DNA from: DASUPK01 sp963736685
GTDB lineage: Bacteria; Actinomycetota; Thermoleophilia; Solirubrobacterales; 70-9
Reading direction: 5' to 3'
Assembly (NCBI GenBank): GCA_963736685.1
Contig: CAVTPZ010000006.1
Coordinates: forward strand, 1-64,000
DNA: 64,000 nucleotides
Below are positions 16,902-24,808 of this stretch, in pieces. Positions within the stretch are counted from its first letter, which is position 1. Every line of letters begins with the position of its first letter. Below the pieces are notes generated by a model, which was not told the DNA's origin, searched no databases, and saw only the letters and a program-made list of their open reading frames with translations. A program made the position numbers and the translations under genes.

Positions 16902-17828
16902 GTGATGCGGGCCGCCGGTATCAGCGAGTTCGGTGGCGCTGTCGGGCCAATCGACCTCCCAGATCCGCGGCCCCTCGCGGACGACGAGGTCCTGATCGAG
17001 ATCCGGGCCGCGGGCGTCGGCAACTACCAGGAGTTCGTCCGGACGGGCGACTGGGACGTCGGCCGCGCCCCTCCGATGGCGCTCGGCGTCGAGGGCGCCG
17101 GGATCATCACAGCGATCGGAGATTCCGTGGAGGACTGGCAGCCGGGCGATGAGGTGCTCAGCCACCCTCTCCCGCTGCGGGATCAGGGCACCTGGGCGCC
17201 CTTGCTGATCGCCCCGGCGACGCTGCTCGCGCGAAAGCCTGGCGCCGTGTCGTGGGAGGCCGCAGCAGCCTTCCCCGTTCCGGCGCTGACCGCCACGCAG
17301 GTGATCGATGGAGCGCTGGCGGTGCGCCCTGACGACCTGGTCCTCGTGAACGGGAGCGGCGTGACCGGCACGCTGCTCGTCGGACTGGCCGCGGCGCGCG
17401 GCGCCGAGGTGATCGCGACCGGAGGCCCGCCGAGCCATGAGCGCCTGCGCCGGCAGGGGGCGGCTCACGTGCTCGACTATCACGACTCCGACTGGCCGGA
17501 GCAGGCGCGCGCCGCTGGCGACGGCTTGGGAGTGAGCGCCGTCGCCAACGCGGTGCCTAACGGCTCAGCCGACGCGATCGGCACCGTGCGTGACGGCGGT
17601 CGCCTGGCGACGATCACCCAGGACCCACCCGACGAGCAGCGGGACATCGAGATCTCGGACGTGATCGTGGAGCCCGACGGCCCCGCGCTCGGTGAGCTCG
17701 CCGAGCTGCTCGCGGCCGGGAAGCTCGAGGTCTCGATCGCGGCGACGTTCCCGTTCGAGGAGGCCGCCGAGGCATTCGCGGCAGGAACCGGGGGCAGCGC
17801 CGGCGGAGCGGTCGTGGTTCGCCCCTGA
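16902..17828 (+). CDS. NADPH:quinone oxidoreductase/zinc-less alcohol dehydrogenase family protein
   Basis: This 308-residue medium-chain dehydrogenase/reductase has the catalytic GroES-like domain at residues 1-125 and a Rossmann domain with VNGSGVTGTLLVGLAAARGA at about 150. The cysteine/histidine zinc ligands of true alcohol dehydrogenases are absent, so it belongs to the quinone-oxidoreductase branch. It starts with GTG 16902 or ATG 16905. It converges on the OsmC-like gene with a 13-bp gap containing a short agggc/gccct inverted repeat. The substrate cannot be assigned. Confidence 0.85.
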   Translation: MMRAAGISEFGGAVGPIDLPDPRPLADDEVLIEIRAAGVGNYQEFVRTGDWDVGRAPPMALGVEGAGIITAIGDSVEDWQPGDEVLSHPLPLRDQGTWAPLLIAPATLLARKPGAVSWEAAAAFPVPALTATQVIDGALAVRPDDLVLVNGSGVTGTLLVGLAAARGAEVIATGGPPSHERLRRQGAAHVLDYHDSDWPEQARAAGDGLGVSAVANAVPNGSADAIGTVRDGGRLATITQDPPDEQRDIEISDVIVEPDGPALGELAELLAAGKLEVSIAATFPFEEAAEAFAAGTGGSAGGAVVVRP

Positions 17829-17841
17829 CAGGGCCGAGGAT

Positions 17842-18333
17842 CTAGCCCTCCAGAGGCCCCGAGCTTTCCAAGACGGCCTTGAGATTGCCTGGCACGTCAT
17901 CGCGCGCGCCGATGAAGCGCAGGTAGCGCGGGCGCGCATTGTCGGCCGCTTCGCGGAAGCGCGCCTCGTCGAGCCCCGGGACGCGACCGCGCACCTCCAG
18001 ATCGAGTGCGATCAGCTCGCGTTCGGGTCCGGGCCCAGCAAAGGTGCAGTCGACCTCGACGATCAGCTCATTCGCCGAGGCGCCACCCTCAACTAGCCCC
18101 TGAGAGAGGACCGTGGCCATGCACATCCCATGCGTTATGGCCAGCAGCTCACCCGGCGATGCCTCTCCGGGAATGGCATCGCCTTCCGGGACTGACACGC
18201 CGATGGCTCCAAAGGCGTGACTCTCGACGGTGACGCGCGCCACGCCGCTGGGCGGCTTTGTCAGCCACGAGACCCTCCCACGGCGAACGACCTGCTGATG
18301 CGGGTGGCTCGGGGGCTGGCTGGTGTCCATCAA
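17842..18333 (-). CDS. OsmC-like protein with a single redox cysteine
   Basis: This 163-residue OsmC/Ohr-family protein has the first conserved cysteine in GELLAITHGMCMATVLS at the start of the central helix. In active OsmC/Ohr peroxidases a second cysteine follows in a C-x-x-S/T-type segment. Here the equivalent stretch is EAADNARPRYLRFIG with no cysteine. The thiol-peroxidase cycle therefore cannot run in the normal way. It may have another ligand-binding role, like several divergent family members. The ATG start has a second ATG directly after it. Confidence 0.8.
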   Translation of the reverse strand: MMDTSQPPSHPHQQVVRRGRVSWLTKPPSGVARVTVESHAFGAIGVSVPEGDAIPGEASPGELLAITHGMCMATVLSQGLVEGGASANELIVEVDCTFAGPGPERELIALDLEVRGRVPGLDEARFREAADNARPRYLRFIGARDDVPGNLKAVLESSGPLEG

Positions 18334-18551
18334 GTCTGAATCGTCCCAAAAACCCTAAGGCGACCGGGCCAGAGCATCGCTGAGTGGTCGGTATCTGCGC
18401 TGAGGGCACGGCACAGCCCGCGCAGGATCTCGCGAGAGCCGCTGCCTTTCAATGCAAAATCGGCAGCAGACGGGTCCTTCTTCGAGTTCAGGGCATTTCC
18501 CTCCACCTGGACGTTGAAGGAAGGTCGAAACCGGGTAGACCGCTTGTGTTG

Positions 18552-19175
18552 ATGAGTACCGAGAAAGATCAGGGCTCAGTTGAAGACGTGGGGGTGTTCA
18601 CGTCCACGACCGAGGCGTTATCGCTCACGATCCTGACCGAACTGTTGCGGCGTACGAGCCTAGATTCCGAAGTTCCGAGCGAAGTGTCGGTCACCTTCGA
18701 CGCCGTCTACGCCGCCGAGCTGGACCATTGGAACTTCATTAGCCAACACTTCGACCCGAGCACGACCAACTTTTGGGTTCCAGACGGCTTCTTCGGCGGC
18801 GCAGACGATGCGCTCGACCTGACGGCGGTCGGCAAGGGGGTCTCGGCTGGCGAGACGCTCTTCATCAATACGTATCTGGTCGCCGTCACCACGTTTGCGG
18901 AGGCGGGGCGCTCGGAGCTGGCGCGCCACTCGGCCGAGGTCGCCGGGTGTGAGTCCGAGCATCGCGTGCTCGGGCAAACGCTGGCCGGCGAGAGCCCGCC
19001 CAACAATCTGGGATTCGAGGAGTTCCCCTTCGACAACGTCAGTGACATCGAGGCCGCCTTCGTGGGCGCCGGTTTCGGCTTTGGGCAAGAAGGGACGAGC
19101 CCCGGGCGCTTCTACGATTTCCCGGACCCTCCGGTGGCCGCGCCGATCGCGATCAGCTCGAACGAGCCGACATAG
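18552..19175 (+). CDS. ferritin-like domain protein
   Basis: This protein has about 207 residues, and the helix pattern of the ferritin-like (DUF4439/PF13668) group is visible. There is an Glu/His-containing helix (YAAELDHWNFISQHF), then the long helices around INTYLVAVTTFAEAGRSELARHSAEVAGCESEHR, and a C-terminal GFGQEGTSPGRFYDFP tail. Homologs usually carry a Tat or Sec leader, but none is visible from the ATG at 18552. A longer open frame reaches 18384 and adds no hydrophobic leader either. The N-terminus may be truncated. Iron binding is inferred only from the fold. No gene is supported in 18334-18551. Confidence 0.65.
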   Translation: MSTEKDQGSVEDVGVFTSTTEALSLTILTELLRRTSLDSEVPSEVSVTFDAVYAAELDHWNFISQHFDPSTTNFWVPDGFFGGADDALDLTAVGKGVSAGETLFINTYLVAVTTFAEAGRSELARHSAEVAGCESEHRVLGQTLAGESPPNNLGFEEFPFDNVSDIEAAFVGAGFGFGQEGTSPGRFYDFPDPPVAAPIAISSNEPT

Positions 19176-19233
19176 CTCGAACGCGGGGGACTGGCAAAAG
19201 GCGTCCCCCGCCAAGCAAGGGAGCCCTCGCCGC

Positions 19234-20265
19234 GTGAGCGTCCCCGACTCCGAGCAGTACGTGCAGATGCTGGATGCGGCCGCGGAGGGCGGCTACGCAT
19301 ATCCGTCGGTCAACGTCACCTCCACAGAGACGCTGAACGCTGCGCTGCGGGGGTTCGCGGAGGCCGAGTCCGACGGCATCGTCCAGCTTTCAACGGGCGG
19401 CGCGGCGTATCTCGCGGGCGCCGACGTCGGGCACAAGGAGGCTGGAGCGAGAGCGCTCGCCGCCGTCGCGCGTGAGGTATCCCGCGAATCTCCCGTCCTC
19501 GTCGCCCTCCACACCGACCACTGCCCGCCGGACCAGCTCGACTCGTTTCTCCGACCGCTTCTCGCGGAATCGCTGCGACGGCGAGAGCGCCGAGAGCCGC
19601 CGTTGTTCAACTCGCAGATGTTCGACGGCTCCGCGCTGCCGCTTGAGGAGAATCTGCGCATCTCCTCGGCGCTCTTGGACGAGTGCGCCCGGGCGGGCGT
19701 CGTGCTCGAGGTCGAGTCCGGGGTGGTCGGCGGCAGTGAGGACGACGTGAGCGCCGAGGGTGTCGAGCGCGAGAGGCTCTACACGACGACCGAGGATCTA
19801 CTGCGCGTGGCCGAAGTCCTGGGCACTGGGGAGCGCGGGCGCTACCTGCTCGCCGCCACGTTCGGAAACGTCCACGGGATATACGCGCCCGGCGCGGTCG
19901 AGTTGCGGCCAGGGATCCTGCGAGACGGTCAGGAAGCCCTCGCCACAGCTCATCCGGGCGCGCGGTTCCAGTACGTCTTCCACGGTGGCAGCGGATCCAG
20001 CGAGGAGGACCTCCGCGAAGCCGTCGGATATGGGGTCGTGAAGGTCAACGTCGACTCCGACATGCAGTACGCGTTCACCCGAGCCGTCGCCGACCACGTG
20101 TTGACTCGCTACAGCGGCGTGCTGAAGGTGGACGGCGGGGTGGGACAGAAGGCCGACTACGACCCCCGGTCCTGGGGCCGCGCCGCCGAATCGGCGATGG
20201 CAGATGCGGTCGCCCGGTTGTGCGCTCTGCTCGGCTCTGCCGGCAAAAGCGCTGGGCGACGATGA
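19234..20265 (+). CDS. fba: class II fructose-bisphosphate aldolase
   Basis: This 343-residue zinc-dependent aldolase of glycolysis/gluconeogenesis has the same length as mycobacterial Fba. The zinc and substrate motifs are all visible: ALHTDHCPP, VLEVESGVVGGSEDD, FGNVHGIYAPG, FHGGSGSSEED and VKVNVDSDMQ. The GTG start at 19234 has an aagggag ribosome site. An upstream open frame to 18895 is a shadow of the ferritin-like gene. A strong hairpin (20349-20375) lies after the gene and probably ends its transcript. Confidence 0.95.
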   Translation: MSVPDSEQYVQMLDAAAEGGYAYPSVNVTSTETLNAALRGFAEAESDGIVQLSTGGAAYLAGADVGHKEAGARALAAVAREVSRESPVLVALHTDHCPPDQLDSFLRPLLAESLRRRERREPPLFNSQMFDGSALPLEENLRISSALLDECARAGVVLEVESGVVGGSEDDVSAEGVERERLYTTTEDLLRVAEVLGTGERGRYLLAATFGNVHGIYAPGAVELRPGILRDGQEALATAHPGARFQYVFHGGSGSSEEDLREAVGYGVVKVNVDSDMQYAFTRAVADHVLTRYSGVLKVDGGVGQKADYDPRSWGRAAESAMADAVARLCALLGSAGKSAGRR

Positions 20266-20348
20266 CCTTCGTCGCCTGATCGGCAGGCCCTCGGCAAGCG
20301 ACCGGATGGCGTAGTCGGCTCCCGCACAGACCGTGGGCAGCATCCGCA

Positions 20349-20375
20349 GGCGTTCAGCGCGGAGCGCTGAACGCC
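20349..20375. terminator. strong bidirectional hairpin between convergent genes
   Basis: This is a perfect 12-bp stem (20349-20360 with 20364-20375) and a 3-nt loop. It lies between the 3' end of fba and the 3' end of the minus-strand membrane gene, which stops at 20377. There is no clear T-run, which is common for terminators of high-GC actinobacteria. Confidence 0.75.
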
Positions 20376-20376
20376 C

Positions 20377-20685
20377 TCACGCCCTGATGAGCGAGAGGAC
20401 GGCGCTTGCGATGACCGCAGCGGGGATGACCACCAGTATGAAATCGGAGGTGAGTCTCTCCCCGACTCGATTGTCGAGTGCCTCCAGCAGGAGCACCCCG
20501 ATCGCGTAGCCCAGCACCACGATGAAGACCCCGGCGCCGATCAATAGTTGAGCGATGCCCGCCACCGACCCGATGATGTCGCTGCCGCTGAAGGCGAGCA
20601 GACCGATCACCACCAGCCCCACAACTGCCACGACCAGCCCCAACTGATCTCGCCTGTTCACGATTATGTGGTCGGCATCATTCAT
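20377..20685 (-). CDS. small membrane protein, three transmembrane helices
   Basis: This 102-residue protein has hydrophobic segments at about residues 15-33, 40-66 and 82-101, separated by short polar loops. An N-terminal cytoplasmic stretch (MNDADHIIVNRRDQ) precedes them. No family motif is recognised. It starts 13 bp after the stop of the AhpD-like gene on the same strand, so it is probably the last gene of an rraA-ahpD-membrane protein operon. Confidence 0.65.
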   Translation of the reverse strand: MNDADHIIVNRRDQLGLVVAVVGLVVIGLLAFSGSDIIGSVAGIAQLLIGAGVFIVVLGYAIGVLLLEALDNRVGERLTSDFILVVIPAAVIASAVLSLIRA

Positions 20686-20698
20686 GAGCGTACCCCGC

Positions 20699-21178
20699 TC
20701 AGCCCAGCCGCGGCTTCGCCCCCTCGGCCAGCTTGAGCCGCGTCCAGACGTTCATGTTCACGACGACGCCAATGATCTCGAGGATCAGCTCGGCGTCGAA
20801 GTGCTTCGCGAGCCCGTCGTGGAAGCGCTGGAAGGCCTGGTCAGCATCCGTATCGGGCGCCCGGGTAAGCGCCTCGGTGTAGCGAAGGGCGGCCTGCTCT
20901 GCCTCGGAGTGCAGGTCGGTCTCCCACCACGCTGTCAGCGTGTCGATTTTCGCGCGCGGGATCCCAGCGTCGCGGGCGGCCTCGTAGTGGAGGTTGAGGC
21001 AGTAGGTGCAGTTGTTGAGTTGTGAGACCCGCAGCCGCAGGAGTTGCGCCAGGCCCCGGTCGATGCGCAGCTCCGCTGTGTACCCGAATGCGTCCGCGCC
21101 CATGCGCGCCATGCCTATCAGGGACTCGTTCTGCGTCGCATCGGCGCGGTGGCTGGTGATCTGGACCTCGTCGCTCAT
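20699..21178 (-). CDS. AhpD-like carboxymuconolactone decarboxylase family protein (copy 2)
   Basis: This 159-residue protein is a close paralog of the one at 413-931, with the same CxxC/His motif (NNCTYCLNLHYEAAR). The ATG at 21178 follows a gaagggaagg ribosome site, so the longer frame to 21310 is not used. It lies 19 bp behind the rraA-like gene. Copy 1 sits in the accessory block at the left edge, which suggests that one copy was mobilised or acquired from a relative. Confidence 0.88.
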   Translation of the reverse strand: MSDEVQITSHRADATQNESLIGMARMGADAFGYTAELRIDRGLAQLLRLRVSQLNNCTYCLNLHYEAARDAGIPRAKIDTLTAWWETDLHSEAEQAALRYTEALTRAPDTDADQAFQRFHDGLAKHFDAELILEIIGVVVNMNVWTRLKLAEGAKPRLG

Positions 21179-21197
21179 TTCGCCTTCCCTTCGGTTG

Positions 21198-21848
21198 TCA
21201 TCGCTTCGCCTGACCCCGATTCCCCGGCAGTGCCCCCAAACGCTCGGTGGCAATCTGCGCGCGGAAGCCCGCGTCCTCCGCGTTGACCGCCCGAGCCCCG
21301 GCCAGAACATCGTCGATCTGCCCGTCTGGGATCACCACGGCCCCGGAGCTGTCGGCGAACACGTACTGCCCCGGCATCACTCCGACGCCGGAGAGGACGA
21401 CCGGCACGTTCGCCTGGAGTGGCGTCACCTCGTCTCCGCCCCACTTCGTCGCCTCGCCCGAGCAGTAGGCGGCGAAGTCGTATCTGGCCAGCTCGCCAAA
21501 GTCACGCAGGCGGCCGTCGGTGAGCACGCCCGCGCACCCGTGGACCTGCAACCGCGAGAGCTTCGTGCCGCCCCCCATCGACGAGTCGGTGTAGCCGTTG
21601 CTCGCCAGGACCACCACCTTGCCCTCCGGCTCGTCGCCGACGGCCTCATAGAACACATTCCCGAGGTTGTAACGCTCCGGATCGAGGGCAGCGGAGCAGC
21701 TTGGGAAGTAGGAGATGGTCACTGCGGGGCCGAACAGCACTCGCCCTGGAGTCGGGCTGACTAGGTCGAGGATGTGGCAGCGATGCCGATGGAGGCGTCC
21801 CATCGCATCGACGAGGTCGGCGGTCGCGAGACCCTCGATCGAGTGCAC
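21198..21848 (-). CDS. RraA-family protein (HMG/CHA aldolase or regulator-like)
   Basis: This 216-residue protein has the RraA fold. The motif GCAGVLTDGRLRDFGEL contains the D-G-x-x-R-D signature that binds divalent metal and an alpha-keto acid in the 4-hydroxy-4-methyl-2-oxoglutarate aldolases. The segment PGQYVFADSSGAVVIP is also typical. The GTG start is at 21848. Family members range from ring-cleavage aldolases to RNase E inhibitors, and the sequence alone does not decide. No aromatic-degradation genes are adjacent. Confidence 0.82.
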   Translation of the reverse strand: MHSIEGLATADLVDAMGRLHRHRCHILDLVSPTPGRVLFGPAVTISYFPSCSAALDPERYNLGNVFYEAVGDEPEGKVVVLASNGYTDSSMGGGTKLSRLQVHGCAGVLTDGRLRDFGELARYDFAAYCSGEATKWGGDEVTPLQANVPVVLSGVGVMPGQYVFADSSGAVVIPDGQIDDVLAGARAVNAEDAGFRAQIATERLGALPGNRGQAKR

Positions 21849-22019
21849 ACCAGCACGATACGCCGCGCTTAGAGCAAGTTGGCTCGCAGCTCGACCTTAC
21901 CGCCGTGGCGAAGACATCGAAATGGTGCTCGAACCTCGAACCGCCTGCGCTGCAAGCGGACCCGCTGATCACCAAATAGATGGCACCGATCGGCGGGTCG
22001 TGCCGCCCCGCAGAGGATC

Positions 22020-23471
22020 TCAGCCGGCGCCCACGGTCTCCAGCGGCGCCTCGGGCAGCCAGGGCCGGCGCCAGCCACCGTAGCCGTGCAGCAGGTTCGA
22101 GGCGTACTCCGGGCCCCAGCTGCCCTTGCGGTAGATCTCCAGCTCGCAGGGGTTGTCGAGCAAGGGCTGGACGATCCGCCAGGTCTCGAGCACGCTGTCC
22201 TCCCGCGCGAAGCGCATCTGATCTCCGGCCAGGGCGTCGGCAAGGAGCCGCTCATATGGCCCCGGCTGGTCGCCGAACTGCTGCTTGAAGAGCAGGTCGA
22301 GATGGACGCGCCGCAGCGCATCCTGCCCCGGCTGCTTCGCCTCGAGCAGGATGGAGGCGCCGGGGTCGGGGTCGATGCGGATGATGATCTCGTCGGTTTC
22401 CGGCGTCGGTCGAGCGCCGATCCCGACGCGCGGCGGATTCTGCAGGATCACCCGGACCTCGGTCACCTTAGCCGCCAGCTCTTTGCCGGCGCGAAAGAAG
22501 AACGGGACGCCGGACCAGCGCCAGTTCTCGATCCCCAGGCGGAGGGCGACGAAGGTCTCGGTATCGGAGCCCGCGTCGACGCCGTCGATCTCGCGGTAGC
22601 CCTCGTACTGCCCGCGGACGTAGCGGCTCGGGTTGATCCCCGGGATGGCCCTGAACAGGTCGAGCTTCGCGTCGCGGATCGCGTCGAGACCAGGCCCCGC
22701 CGAGGGCGGCTCCATCGCGACCAGGGCCAGGACCTGAAGCAGGTGATTCTGGAAGACGTCGCGCATGGCGCCGACCGGGTCGTAGAAGCTGCCCCGGTCG
22801 TCGACCCCGAAGTCCTCGGCCATCGTGATTTGCACGGACTCGACGTAGCGGCGGTTCCAGATCGGCTCCAGCATCGAGTTGGCGAAGCGCAGGTAGGTGA
22901 TGTCCATCACCGGCTCCTTGCCGAGGTAGTGGTCGATCCGGTAGATCTGGCTCTCGTCAAGGACCTGGTGGATCTGGTCGTTGAGCTCGCGGGCGGAGGT
23001 GAGATCGTGCCCGAAGGGCTTCTCGATCACCACCCGCGCGCCCTGGGTGCAGCCGGCGCTGGCGAGGTGCTCGATGACCGGAGCGAACAGCGACGGCGGG
23101 ATCTCGAGGTAAAAGACGGGGTGCTTGGCGCCGGCGATCGCCTTCTTGATGCGCGCGTAGGTGTCCGTCTCCATGTAGTCGCCCTGGACGTAGGAGAGCC
23201 TTTCGCTGAAGGCCTTGAAGGCGTCCTCGCCGATCTCACCGCCTTGCGCCGCGAATCGGGCCTCGATCGCCTCGCGCGCATGCCGGTGTAGGTCGTCGTC
23301 CGACCAATCGGTGCGGCCAACGCCGATGACGGGGACATGAAGCGTGCCGTTCTCGCAGAGGTCGTAGAGCGCCTTCAGCGTTTTCTTCTTCGCCAGGTCG
23401 CCGGTAATCCCGAAGATCACGAGTGCGTCGGCGGGAGAGCCAGTCGCTTGGGCGAGCTGCGATTGCGCCAC
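22020..23471 (-). CDS. zwf: glucose-6-phosphate 1-dehydrogenase
   Basis: This 483-residue enzyme makes 6-phosphogluconolactone and reduced cofactor as the first step of the oxidative pentose phosphate pathway. The NAD(P) motif IFGITGDLAKKKT is at residues 19-31, and the catalytic signature RIDHYLGKEPV contains the active-site His. The length is normal. The start is a GTG at 23471. No gnd, opcA, pgl, tal or tkt is adjacent. An F420-dependent alternative (fgd) is not seen in the window although the organism makes F420. Confidence 0.95.
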   Translation of the reverse strand: MAQSQLAQATGSPADALVIFGITGDLAKKKTLKALYDLCENGTLHVPVIGVGRTDWSDDDLHRHAREAIEARFAAQGGEIGEDAFKAFSERLSYVQGDYMETDTYARIKKAIAGAKHPVFYLEIPPSLFAPVIEHLASAGCTQGARVVIEKPFGHDLTSARELNDQIHQVLDESQIYRIDHYLGKEPVMDITYLRFANSMLEPIWNRRYVESVQITMAEDFGVDDRGSFYDPVGAMRDVFQNHLLQVLALVAMEPPSAGPGLDAIRDAKLDLFRAIPGINPSRYVRGQYEGYREIDGVDAGSDTETFVALRLGIENWRWSGVPFFFRAGKELAAKVTEVRVILQNPPRVGIGARPTPETDEIIIRIDPDPGASILLEAKQPGQDALRRVHLDLLFKQQFGDQPGPYERLLADALAGDQMRFAREDSVLETWRIVQPLLDNPCELEIYRKGSWGPEYASNLLHGYGGWRRPWLPEAPLETVGAG

Positions 23472-23709
23472 GCTCGCAACCTAGGTTATCCACGCGGCAA
23501 CAGGTGGGTCTTATCCGTGATGGCGATCGATCCATAAGCGCTCTGCGTCGACCTGGGCGTAGATCGGAACTACCTTCAGTCCGCGACGACCGCCGGGGGA
23601 TCGCTGCCGTCAACCCCCGACGACGGGAACCGAGCGAGGGGCCCACACCCGGTGATCTCCTCGAAGCAGAAGGCAGCGCAGAACAACAGGATGAAGAACT
23701 AGAGGATTC

Positions 23710-23874
23710 ATGTCCGACGCAACACCGGGATCACGCCCGCCCCCGCGAGCTGGCCACCGCGGTCAGAGAGGAGCGGTTCCAGTTGCGCACGCTGCCGAGA
23801 CGGTCGCGTTTTGGGTCGCGGCGGCGATCGTGTTTCTGGCCTTCGCGGCGAACACGGCAGCCTCCCCCCTCTGA
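23710..23874 (+). pseudogene. truncated MFS transporter N-terminus
   Basis: This open frame encodes 54 residues. Its second half, ETVAFWVAAAIVFLAFAANT followed by AASPL, looks like the first transmembrane helix and following loop of major facilitator superfamily transporters. The frame then hits TGA at 23872, where family members would continue. No further MFS sequence follows. It lies just left of a tRNA 3' fragment in a 630-bp region with no other gene (23472-24099). It is probably the stub of a gene cut by an insertion or deletion. A genuine small membrane protein is the alternative. Confidence 0.4.
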
Positions 23875-23970
23875 TTGCCGCCGACCAAGTTCGTCCCAGA
23901 AACGCTCAACGCCTGATAGACCCGGTTGACCAATCACTCGCCCGCGGAGATCGCCGCGCTCGCAGCCAGG

Positions 23971-24012
23971 GGCCCTTGGGTCCCTCGTGGGTTCGAATCC
24001 CACCCACTCCGC
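23971..24012 (+). repeat. 3' fragment of a tRNA with a long variable arm (Leu/Ser type)
   Basis: The sequence contains a variable-arm hairpin (ccc ttg ggt), a full T arm with TTCGAAT loop and the acceptor strand ACTCCGC. The upstream half does not form a D arm or an anticodon arm, although GCGGAG at 23944 resembles a 5' acceptor strand. It is not any of the complete tRNAs in this window. It is best read as another attachment-site scar, this time facing right. Confidence 0.55.
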
Positions 24013-24099
24013 TTCCGTCTCATTCGCTCCGAGCCACCGGCGAGTAGTAGTGTCGAGCGCAGCGGCGATCGCCGGAATCGCAGTCCGAGAGGAGGCATC

Positions 24100-24513
24100 A
24101 TGGCCATAGCCACCCTGTCCAAGGAGATGCTCGAGGCGCATCCGTGGCCGGCGCAAATCGACCGCGATGTGCTCGTTCGGTGCATCGACGAGTGCAGCGC
24201 GTGTGAAGCTTCGTGCACTGCCTGCGCCGACGCCAGCCTCGCGGAGGACGACGTGATGGACCTCCGCAGGTGCATCCGGCTCTGCCTGGACTGCGCCGAC
24301 GTCTGCGATGCCACCGGCCGCCTTCTCACCCGCCAGACGGAGTACGTCGCCGCAACCGCGATGGCGCAGGTGTCCTCGTGCAGGGACCTGTGCGCCGAGT
24401 GCGCGGAGGAGTGCGAGAAGCACGCCCAGCATCACGAACACTGCCGTATCTGCGCGAAGGAGTGCAGGCGCTGCGAGGAGGCCTGCTCGGCGGTGCTGGA
24501 CGCGATCGGGTAG
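24100..24513 (+). CDS. four-helix-bundle copper-storage protein (Csp3-like)
   Basis: This 137-residue protein has 18 cysteines spaced at 3-4 residue intervals along four helices (for example CIDECSACEASCTAC and CRICAKECRRCEEAC). The number and the lack of a signal peptide match the cytosolic Csp3 group, which stores many Cu(I) ions inside the bundle. Secreted Csp1 has 13 cysteines and a Tat leader. The ATG at 24100 follows a perfect gagaggagg ribosome site; the longer frame upstream runs through the tRNA fragment. No copper exporter, CsoR or chaperone gene is adjacent. Confidence 0.9.
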   Translation: MAIATLSKEMLEAHPWPAQIDRDVLVRCIDECSACEASCTACADASLAEDDVMDLRRCIRLCLDCADVCDATGRLLTRQTEYVAATAMAQVSSCRDLCAECAEECEKHAQHHEHCRICAKECRRCEEACSAVLDAIG

Positions 24514-24679
24514 CGACTAGAGGTAGTGCGCCGAGGCGGATTGCAGGCACCACCTCCCATTCCCAGATCGTCCCCCATTTTCAAGTGCTTTGCGCGACTG
24601 ATCGTCAGCCTGCAGATCTCACAACAAACTGGACCCCAACTGAACCCCGTGTTGGATCCAGCGGTGACCATCTAACGCG

Positions 24680-24706
24680 AAAAACCCCGCGTTACCGGGG
24701 GTTTTT
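24680..24706. terminator. bidirectional intrinsic terminator
   Basis: The hairpin has arms aaaaacccc (24680-24688) and ggggttttt (24698-24706) with a 9-nt loop. Read on the minus strand it follows the tRNA-Pro after 5 nt and ends in a T-run. Read on the plus strand it could also end the copper-storage transcript. The stretch 24514-24679 holds no other feature. Confidence 0.85.
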
Positions 24707-24711
24707 CTTGA

Positions 24712-24785
24712 TCGGGGCGACTGGATTTGAACCAGCGACCTTTCGGCCCCCAGCCGAATGCGCTACCAGACTGCGCCACGCCCCG
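24712..24785 (-). tRNA. tRNA-Pro(GGG)
   Basis: The cloverleaf is complete. Acceptor CGGGGCG pairs with CGCCCCG, the D stem is GCGC/GCGC, the anticodon stem is TTCGG/CCGAA around loop CTGGGGG, and the T stem GCTGG/CCAGT surrounds TTCAAAT. The discriminator is A and CCA is not encoded. Four truncated copies of its 3' half lie at 251, 2477, 6730 and 8284, which makes it a likely integration target. Confidence 0.96.
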
Positions 24786-24808
24786 AGGGGGAGTCCATCC
24801 TAGACCGA

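Noticed and set aside
16624..16905. Possible 93-codon plus-strand gene before the quinone oxidoreductase
   Set aside because: It starts antisense to the cytochrome-like gene and uses that gene's ribosome site region; no homology pattern is visible.
22086..23291. 401-codon plus-strand frame antisense to zwf
   Set aside because: The zwf gene on the other strand has all family motifs. This frame has none and lacks a ribosome site.
23944..24012. Complete tRNA on the plus strand
   Set aside because: The acceptor and T arm look right, but no D arm or anticodon arm folds and the length is about 15 nt too short for a tRNA with a long variable arm.
24712..24785. An intact integrated element between R4 and the tRNA-Pro gene
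   Set aside because: The 16.4 kb between them contains core metabolic genes (zwf, fba) and no integrase, replication or transfer gene, so a single intact element cannot be claimed. Only the scar pattern is supported.
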